From positions 68,574-132,573 of the forward strand of contig DAOPPX010000002.1 in NCBI GenBank assembly GCA_035358715.1: a DNA stretch of 64,000 nt, read 5' to 3'. This document shows positions 58,343-64,000 of the stretch, piece after piece; position 1 is the stretch's first letter, and each line of letters begins with the position of its first letter. Origin of the DNA: UBA8199 sp035358715 (GTDB lineage: Bacteria; Verrucomicrobiota; Verrucomicrobiia; Limisphaerales; UBA8199). Both the position numbers and the translations under genes were made by a program. The notes under the pieces are model-generated. The model had not been told where the DNA came from. It searched no databases and worked only from the letters and a program-made list of their open reading frames with translations.

Positions 58343-59680
58343 TCAGATTCCAGACTCAATGCCCCCAGTGCGGTTGAGCCGCCAGCGGGCCGCGAAGGCC
58401 TGTGGACTTTGGGGGAAGTCACGGACAATGCGTTCCAGCGTCTGGCGCCCGGCGTCAAGGTCATGGCGGTACTTGATATGCCAGGCCGCAATCATGCCCA
58501 GCCACTCGGCACGTCGGGCTTCCGGTTGGTCGGGGAGGTCCAGCAGCAGGGTCACCTGCTGGATGCCGCGGTCTGGTTCGTCCAGTCGCTCCGCGAACAA
58601 CCTGGCCAGTCTCTCGCGCGCTGGCACGTTCCGGGGGTCTTCCTTCAGTAACTCCACGCATTCATTTGCGGTTTGGGCGGCCTGGTGAAGTTCGTTTTCG
58701 GATTCGACCGGAGCGGGCACTTGTTCAATCGAGTCGCCCAGTGCTGGCAGGGGAATCCGATCCCCGCTTTGCTGCTGGCGCAGGGCAGCCGCGCTGGCCG
58801 GCAGTTGGTGCATGCGGAGTTGAGCCATGTGAGCGAGGTGTGACGTCGGCAGCCGGTCGCATATCATTTGCAGCGTGTGCCGGGCCGCCACGGGATCGCC
58901 TGCGCGCTGCAACTGCCAGTCGGCCAGGCGATGCAGCGCCACTGCGAGCTGTGATGGTGTGGTCGTGGGTTGGTTGCAGATTTCAAGGATGGTGCGTTCG
59001 GCCCCGGGGAGGTCGTTGAATTGGTTCGCATACAGCTCCGCCAGCATCATCCAACCGTCGAAATCGTCCTGGTGTTTCTCCAGTTGGCGGATGATTTCCC
59101 ACTCGGCTTCTGAGTATTTGCCGAGCTTCATGCGTCCTACGGCGCGCGCATATGCTGGAGGCGTTGGTGGGGTGTGCAGGATTGTCGCCCCATACACGGC
59201 CATGGGGCCGAGCAGGATGATGCCGGCCAGACCAAGCATCGTCCATCCGCCAAAGTAGAGAAGGGCCAGCGCCGGAGCCGCCATCAGCATAGAGCAACCC
59301 CGGCATAACGCCTTCAACTGTGTGCGATGCTGTTCTTCCGCCGAGGCGCCTGCTTCGATAAGCGCCCACACCAGGGTTACCGCCGACCAATAGGAGGTGA
59401 TCACGAGGAGGCCGGTAGCCATGACACTGAGGTATGCCATGAACCAGCCGGTTCCGGCATTCTGGGCCGCCTTCACTTGCGGCATGAAGGGGTGAAGCTT
59501 CCAGGAAAGGCCCACGTTCATCAATGCCCAGATGACCAGCGGTGCCAGCACGGCTTTGACGCACCAAGGCAAGAACCGGCGGACCAGTTCTGATCGCTCG
59601 CATTCTGCTGCCAGGGCGCACGACAGCTTCCAGGCGGCGGCCACTGTTGCGACGCTAAGAAGAAGTAGAAGAACGAGCAT
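58343..59680 (-). CDS. Membrane protein with TPR-like C-terminal region
   Basis: 445 aa. N-terminal hydrophobic helices: MLVLLLLLSVATVAAAWKLS, VLAPLVIWALMNVGLSW, WFMAYLSVMATGLLVITSYW and GCSMLMAAPALALLYFGGWT with MLGLAGIILL. The soluble C-terminal half has TPR-type pairs (AVGRMKLGKYSEAEWEIIRQ, DFDGWMMLAELYANQFNDLP, VALHRLADWQLQRAGDPVAA, PARERLARLFAERLDEPDRG, GRQTLERIVRDFPQSPQAFA). It probably scaffolds a membrane complex; the function is unknown. Convergent with cysA. Confidence 0.8.
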   Translation of the reverse strand: MLVLLLLLSVATVAAAWKLSCALAAECERSELVRRFLPWCVKAVLAPLVIWALMNVGLSWKLHPFMPQVKAAQNAGTGWFMAYLSVMATGLLVITSYWSAVTLVWALIEAGASAEEQHRTQLKALCRGCSMLMAAPALALLYFGGWTMLGLAGIILLGPMAVYGATILHTPPTPPAYARAVGRMKLGKYSEAEWEIIRQLEKHQDDFDGWMMLAELYANQFNDLPGAERTILEICNQPTTTPSQLAVALHRLADWQLQRAGDPVAARHTLQMICDRLPTSHLAHMAQLRMHQLPASAAALRQQQSGDRIPLPALGDSIEQVPAPVESENELHQAAQTANECVELLKEDPRNVPARERLARLFAERLDEPDRGIQQVTLLLDLPDQPEARRAEWLGMIAAWHIKYRHDLDAGRQTLERIVRDFPQSPQAFAARWRLNRTGGIESGI

Positions 59681-59869
59681 GTCTGCCGCCAGCCGCTGAG
59701 TTCACGGCCTCACTGCCGGGGGAATCGAGATGAGCGGCTCGCGATCGGGCGGCTCTTTGTGGTGCCGCCTTATCTGGCAGGCTCCCCGGTCGCACTGCAA
59801 TTGCCATAGGAGAGTTTCCTGCTCCAGTTGAGGTGCTTTGGGGCAGCCAACCCCGGGAGCGCTGCGACC

Positions 59870-60169
59870 TCAACGACAGGAAAGCCAACGTCCGTAGCGG
59901 CCTTCACGCATGTAGGCTCGCTCGGAGCCGTCAGTCAGCACCTCGAACAACCTCGAGGCTCGCAGCCGGTAGCGGCGGTGGCAAGTGAGACATTCGTACT
60001 CGATGAGCGGCGGATCATCAGGCGCAGGTTCCTCAGTCCTGACCAGGAGCCAGTTGTCTCCCGCCTGGCTGGGCCAATGGGAGGGCTGAGACTGGCGGCA
60101 GTGGCAGTGGGGGAGCAACCGGGTTGCGATCTCCCGCGTTGCCGGTATGGAGGAGCTTGAAGCGTTCAT
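59870..60169 (-). CDS. Small hypothetical protein with Cys pairs
   Basis: 99 aa. Seen: HCHC near residue 22 and YECLTCHRRYRLRASRLFEV further on, possibly a zinc ribbon-like C-x-C...C-x-x-C set. The spacing and compact basic/acidic composition look like a real small protein rather than a chance frame, but I know no family. Divergent from the acl operon. Confidence 0.5.
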   Translation of the reverse strand: MNASSSSIPATREIATRLLPHCHCRQSQPSHWPSQAGDNWLLVRTEEPAPDDPPLIEYECLTCHRRYRLRASRLFEVLTDGSERAYMREGRYGRWLSCR

Positions 60170-60456
60170 AAGTATGCAGTGTGTCGCCTTTTCACAGTAA
60201 CACTGCGCTGCTGGCCGGGGATTTCAAGCCCAATTTCAGACAAAAAGGAGTTTGGGAATGTGGAGTCGGCGTGTTGCACATTAACCCGAGGCTTTCATGC
60301 TCCACATGGCGAATGCCTCAGAAGGCGCGGCCGGGAAGGCGGTGGCCCCCTTGACACGGAAGCTGCTTGGACTCAGACTGGGGCAACAAATGCTGACATG
60401 AATTGCTTCTCTGATTCTGGCTGGGTGTCGCGGAGTAGTATGTCTGCTTCCATCGT

Positions 60457-61701
60457 ATGACAAGCACGCGCATTGGCGAGTTGGTCTTTCTTGAACACTT
60501 CGCGCCCCTTTATAAGCTCCCGGTGCCTGAATATGTGTCGGAGCCGGTGACGCAGTCGAAGCTGAAGGAGAAACTGGCGCAGTGGGGCGCCGGCATCGTC
60601 AAGCCCGACGTCCTGGCCGGCAAACGCGGGAAAGCCGGCATGGTGCGCAAGGTGGAGAATTACCACGAGGCGTTGCGGGTACTGCGGGATGTTGCCGCCG
60701 AAGACATTAACGGCCAGAATCCACGCGGCGCTTACATCGTGCAGTTGGTGCCAGCGGACATGGAGATTTTCACAGCGATCAGCTACAGCGCAAGCACGCT
60801 TTCCCCCGCATTCACCGTGTCGCTCCGCGGCGGCATGGATATCGAGGCGATCTCCGAGGCAGACAAGGTGACTGTGCCTCTGAACGTCTTTCAGGGGCTT
60901 AATGCCTACCAGGCCTCGGAAGCCCTGTCGAGGCTCGGGCTGAAGGGCAAGCTGAACTCGCGCCTCAGCATCGTGTTTGTCAATCTGTGGGACATGTTCA
61001 GCTCGACCGGCATGCTGAGCTGCGAGGTCAATCCGTGGCGCGTGACCAAGGACGGTCGGATCTGGGCGTGCGACTTCAAAGCCACGTTCGACGAGAACAA
61101 CTTCAAGGCGCGCGACCTTGGGGTGGTTTGGCCGGAATACCCGTCGCAGGAAACCGCCTTCGAGGCGGAGATGAACGCTTGGGCGGCTGCGAGCCATCAG
61201 GGCCAGGCACACGTCTCCTCGCTGGGCGGCACAAAGATCCTGCCGCTGCTCTTTGGCGGCGGCGCCAGCACCATCGTTACGGAGACGCTGACCCAGCTTG
61301 GCGGTGAACCGATCTTTCTGTCGGACTTCGGCGGCAATCCTCCCTATGAGCGCATGAAGAAGACCGCAGCCATCTGCTTCGACCATCACCTCCATCAATG
61401 CGCCCTGCTGCTGATTCTGGGCGGCAAGGCCAACAACACCCTGATTGATGTGACTTTTTCCGCCATCGCGGACGCGCTCCAGGAATGCGTGGATGCCAAG
61501 GGCCCGGTTTCGATTCCGGTTGTGGTGGGGCGTGGCGGTGCCCGTTTGGTACAGGGCATGGTGGCCCTGAGCAAGACGTTAACCAACCTGCGCCTGCCCT
61601 ATGTGTTCTTTGGCCCGGACACCCCGATTACGCTCGTGGCGGAATATGCTGTTTCGGTCATGCGCGCATGCGAACAGCTCAAGCAGAAAGGCCGGCTATG
61701 A
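60457..61701 (+). CDS. aclB: ATP-citrate lyase subunit, ATP-grasp/CoA-ligase beta part
   Basis: 414 aa. Matches the N-terminal half of eukaryotic ACLY (the smaller AclB of green sulfur bacteria; plant naming is reversed). An ATP-grasp domain resembles succinyl-CoA synthetase beta: VKPDVLAGKRGKAGMVRK, then INGQNPRGAYIVQLVPAD, SCEVNPWRVTKDGRIWACDF with metal-binding E-x-N and D. The C-terminal CoA-ligase-like domain carries GGGASTIVTETLTQLGG, FLSDFGGNPPYERM and ILGGKANNTLIDVTFSAI. Supplies the citryl phosphate-forming side of the reaction. Overlaps the next start (ATGA). Confidence 0.82.
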   Translation: MTSTRIGELVFLEHFAPLYKLPVPEYVSEPVTQSKLKEKLAQWGAGIVKPDVLAGKRGKAGMVRKVENYHEALRVLRDVAAEDINGQNPRGAYIVQLVPADMEIFTAISYSASTLSPAFTVSLRGGMDIEAISEADKVTVPLNVFQGLNAYQASEALSRLGLKGKLNSRLSIVFVNLWDMFSSTGMLSCEVNPWRVTKDGRIWACDFKATFDENNFKARDLGVVWPEYPSQETAFEAEMNAWAAASHQGQAHVSSLGGTKILPLLFGGGASTIVTETLTQLGGEPIFLSDFGGNPPYERMKKTAAICFDHHLHQCALLLILGGKANNTLIDVTFSAIADALQECVDAKGPVSIPVVVGRGGARLVQGMVALSKTLTNLRLPYVFFGPDTPITLVAEYAVSVMRACEQLKQKGRL

Positions 61702-63776
61702 TCGCGACTTCCCTCTCCAGCATTCTGAACAAAGGTGACCGCGTGGCCGTCTCCAATGTGACCGGCCGGGAGGCGATGGAGGTGAGCATTGTTTCGCAGC
61801 GGTATTGCGACAATATTGTAGGGGGATGGGCTTTAGGTAGAGACCATGAGCTCATCAAGGTGCCCCGCGGACGGGACATCCGCGTGTTTGGCCAGTTCGA
61901 GGATCTCCTGAAAAGCCTGCCGACCAGGGAACGGCCCAACAAGGTGGTCGTCTATTCTCCTCCCGATGCCGTTTACGGTGATGTGAAGGAAGTGGTTGAA
62001 AACGGTGAGGGGATCGTCGAGACCATCTTCGTTGTGACCGAACACGTGTCGGTCGAGGTGACTGCCAAACTCAGGCGCCTGTGCGACTTGGCCCGCATGG
62101 ACATCATTGGGTGCAATACCTTGGGTGTCATTAACGCTCCCGCGGGCGTCCGGGTGGGGGCAGTGGGTGGCGACGCGCCTGGCGAATCATTCTGGCCAGG
62201 GAGCGCGACGATCATCTCGAACTCAGGCAACATGGTGAATACGATTGCCACTTACCTCCAGTCGGCCGGCTTGGGGGTGTCGTTCGGCATCTCGACGGGC
62301 AAGGATCCGCTCATCTTGACGCCGCTGAGAGATTTCCTTGCTTTGGCCGAGAAGGACAAGCGCACGCGGATGGTTGTTCTGTACGTCGAATCCGGCGGCA
62401 CCTACGAGCGGGACGCCATCGAGTTCATGACTCAGCGCAAGTACTCGAAGCCGATCTTGGTGTTCGTGGCTGGGGCATTCGCCGAAGGGCGCAACATCTC
62501 ACTCGGCCATGCCGGTGGGGTCGTGGACGGCCCCTGCACGTCGGCTTCGGACAAGATGCGTCTGTTCGACGAGTATTTTGGCGTTGCCCCCTTCGATCCC
62601 GCTGATGTCAAGGCCGCGAGCAAGCACTTGGCGCGCGCGCGGCGGGGCATGCGCACCACCACGTTGCACGCGCTCGTGCCGGCCGCCAAGGTTTTGATGG
62701 AGGCGTTGCGGATCAAGCCGGACTTCAAGCCTGTACGGCCAGTGGCCCTCAATCCCTGGATTGTTGATTTGGGCAGCCTGGGTGGCAAGCTCCCCAAGGC
62801 GCTTGCCGTACAGCCGGGGAACGTCCCCAGCCCCTATAGAGAACTGCTTGCCCAGCAGCTCAAGGGCGGCTTGGGGCGAGCGGTGGCGCGCCAGCCGATG
62901 CGGCATGCATCGCACGCATCATCCAACGACGGCGCCACGCCGCGAGTTTACGGATACTCGCTGCCCGTGCTGATGAAGCGGCCGTCGCCCTTTGCGCACA
63001 CCGTCCTGCTCGCGTGGCTCGGCTCGCCTGCCGCGCACGATTTTGAGCCGCGGCTATTCGAGATGTGCCTTACAGCTTCGATCACCAATGGACCGGGCTC
63101 GATTTCAGCCCAAGGCGCCAAACTAGCTGCGTCGGCGGGCAACGAACCCAACACGGCTATGATGGCGACGCTGGGAACCATCGGCTCTGTCCATGGCGGT
63201 AACGGCAAGGATGCCGCTCTCTTCCTCGTTCGAGTGTTTCAGGATACCGGCCTGACCGATCCGTATAGCCGGAAGAAGGCGCCGACCCTCCACAAGTTGG
63301 TGCAGACCTTCGCGGCCGACTATCACCGTCGGAAGTTGACAGCGAAGGATGCCGGAGTGGACATCGAGAAGGTGCCGTGCCTGGGGCACCCGGTATTCAA
63401 CACAGAGACCGTCAACTTCGATCCGCGCGAGCGCGTCATCAGCCGGCACCTAGAAGAGAAGGGCCTCTACAACGTCTTTCTGGACTTCTACCACCGCCTT
63501 GCGCGCGAGTTGATGAACCAGGGGGTTACAACCAAGGTTCACGCCGTGAACGTGGATGCCGTCCTCGCCTGTGTCTGCCTGGGAATCGCCTGGCCGCTCT
63601 TGGTGGAGAAGAAGATCAGCCTGGAGCGAGCGGTTGATCTGCCCTTTATCACTTTCGCCCTGGGACGCGTGGCCGGTGGAGCGGCTGAATACCTCGACCA
63701 CCGTGAGTTCGGCACCGACATGGACATGCGTGTGCCCGTTCGCGAGTGCAAGGAGCTGACCCGGCCGCGAGACTGA
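61698..63776 (+). CDS. aclA: ATP-citrate lyase-like large subunit with altered citrate-synthase-like site
   Basis: 692 aa from the ATG at 61698. N-terminal CoA-binding/succinyl-CoA synthetase alpha-like part: GATIISNSGNMVNTIATYL-like segment, FGISTGKDPLILTPLRDFLA and LGHAGGVVDG with the phospho-His at about 271. A linker follows, then a citrate synthase-like module: FEMCLTASITNGPGSISAQG, LGTIGSVHGGNGKDAALFLV, LGHPVFNTETVNFDPRER (His about 564) and HAVNVDAVLACVCLGIAWPL (Asp about 620). Where ACLY and citrate synthases carry ADHGPxxSxA, this protein reads ITNGPGSIS, so Asn464 stands in place of a catalytic-site His. It may be a true but variant lyase or an enzyme for another acyl-CoA. The frame is open upstream inside aclB only by chance. 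Confidence 0.8.
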   Translation: MIATSLSSILNKGDRVAVSNVTGREAMEVSIVSQRYCDNIVGGWALGRDHELIKVPRGRDIRVFGQFEDLLKSLPTRERPNKVVVYSPPDAVYGDVKEVVENGEGIVETIFVVTEHVSVEVTAKLRRLCDLARMDIIGCNTLGVINAPAGVRVGAVGGDAPGESFWPGSATIISNSGNMVNTIATYLQSAGLGVSFGISTGKDPLILTPLRDFLALAEKDKRTRMVVLYVESGGTYERDAIEFMTQRKYSKPILVFVAGAFAEGRNISLGHAGGVVDGPCTSASDKMRLFDEYFGVAPFDPADVKAASKHLARARRGMRTTTLHALVPAAKVLMEALRIKPDFKPVRPVALNPWIVDLGSLGGKLPKALAVQPGNVPSPYRELLAQQLKGGLGRAVARQPMRHASHASSNDGATPRVYGYSLPVLMKRPSPFAHTVLLAWLGSPAAHDFEPRLFEMCLTASITNGPGSISAQGAKLAASAGNEPNTAMMATLGTIGSVHGGNGKDAALFLVRVFQDTGLTDPYSRKKAPTLHKLVQTFAADYHRRKLTAKDAGVDIEKVPCLGHPVFNTETVNFDPRERVISRHLEEKGLYNVFLDFYHRLARELMNQGVTTKVHAVNVDAVLACVCLGIAWPLLVEKKISLERAVDLPFITFALGRVAGGAAEYLDHREFGTDMDMRVPVRECKELTRPRD

Positions 63777-64000
63777 CCTCCCACAGCCTGGCCAGCCCTA
63801 TCAGGCATGAGCGACTCCTGCCGTATTTCGGCGGCCAATTGCTGAGGAGCGCATTCCGCCGGTCTTGATTCGGTCTCAGGGGAGTGTGTGTCACTCCCGT
63901 GCCTCAGGAAGGTGAAGCGTGTTGGCACTGGAAGCCTGTTTCTTGAGGAGCAGTGGTGCCGTTCGCTTGTAATGCCTCGAGGGGGGCGCACCGAGAGCGT
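63777..64000. other. Right-edge intergenic sequence
   Basis: No supported gene, repeat shared with the rest of the window, or terminator was seen in the last 224 nt. Confidence 0.5.

Noticed and set aside
59655..59888. Small minus-strand frame of 77 codons beside the TPR gene
   Set aside because: Low-complexity Ser/Arg/Ala sequence overlapping the end of a better-supported small gene; no sign of selection.
61485..61697. Upstream extension of the ATP-citrate lyase-like large subunit
   Set aside because: It overlaps aclB by more than 200 nt. The ATGA junction at 61698 is the natural coupled start.

Overview
The window is G+C-rich bacterial DNA whose gene content and repeat style fit a Verrucomicrobiota genome (Limisphaerales/Pedosphaerales-like). 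This is inferred from the protein families, not from a database search. The pointers are paired ECF-type sigma factor plus giant membrane Ser/Thr kinase modules, Sel1-repeat proteins, Tat-secreted BNR proteins, and intergenic regions full of dispersed palindromic repeats, some of which have entered reading frames. No rRNA, tRNA, CRISPR array, transposase or prophage gene was seen.

Left part (1-7.7 kb): feoB (cut by the left edge) and feoA run leftward. A GT2 glycosyltransferase, rpsT, glnA and a secreted alpha/beta hydrolase follow. Two repeat-rich intergenic stretches (3.5-4.2 kb and 6.9-7.7 kb) carry dispersed elements and a 33-bp-arm hairpin.

7.7-12.7 kb holds a translationally coupled accessory-looking operon: a DUF2971 protein, two paralogous Sel1-repeat proteins with a shared N-terminal domain, and a DEDDh exonuclease fused to a coiled coil and a J-like HPD domain. 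This is the best candidate for an undescribed system. metG and a secreted hydrolase-like protein come next.

16.2-20.6 kb (minus strand) is a sugar-use cluster: ROK kinase, MFS transporter, SIS protein and a Tat-secreted BNR/sialidase-like protein. hemW and a receiver-like protein lead to the plus-strand housekeeping operon nusA-infB-rbfA-nrnA, which has an attenuator-like hairpin ahead of nusA.

28.2-45.2 kb contains two copies of a sigma factor/kinase module (sigma 1 + 2075-aa kinase; sigma 2 + 1957-aa kinase) separated by a pterin dehydratase and an M15 peptidase lipoprotein. The kinases share a zinc ribbon, a kinase domain, membrane segments and a recurrent C-terminal FGPVxER...TREG...IRYK module. 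A decayed fragment of that module lies downstream of a small Ig-like secreted protein.

45.8-49.2 kb is an oxidative-stress locus (Fur/PerR-type regulator plus katG) and a GNAT. 49.5-54.0 kb is a possible lipid cluster: GpsA-like dehydrogenase, UDP-sugar epimerase, PlsY and an unusual GNAT-aminotransferase fusion. 54.2-58.2 kb is a complete sulfate ABC importer. The right end carries a TPR membrane protein, a small Cys-containing protein and a two-gene ATP-citrate-lyase-like operon whose second protein has an unexpected Asn at a position normally held by a catalytic His.
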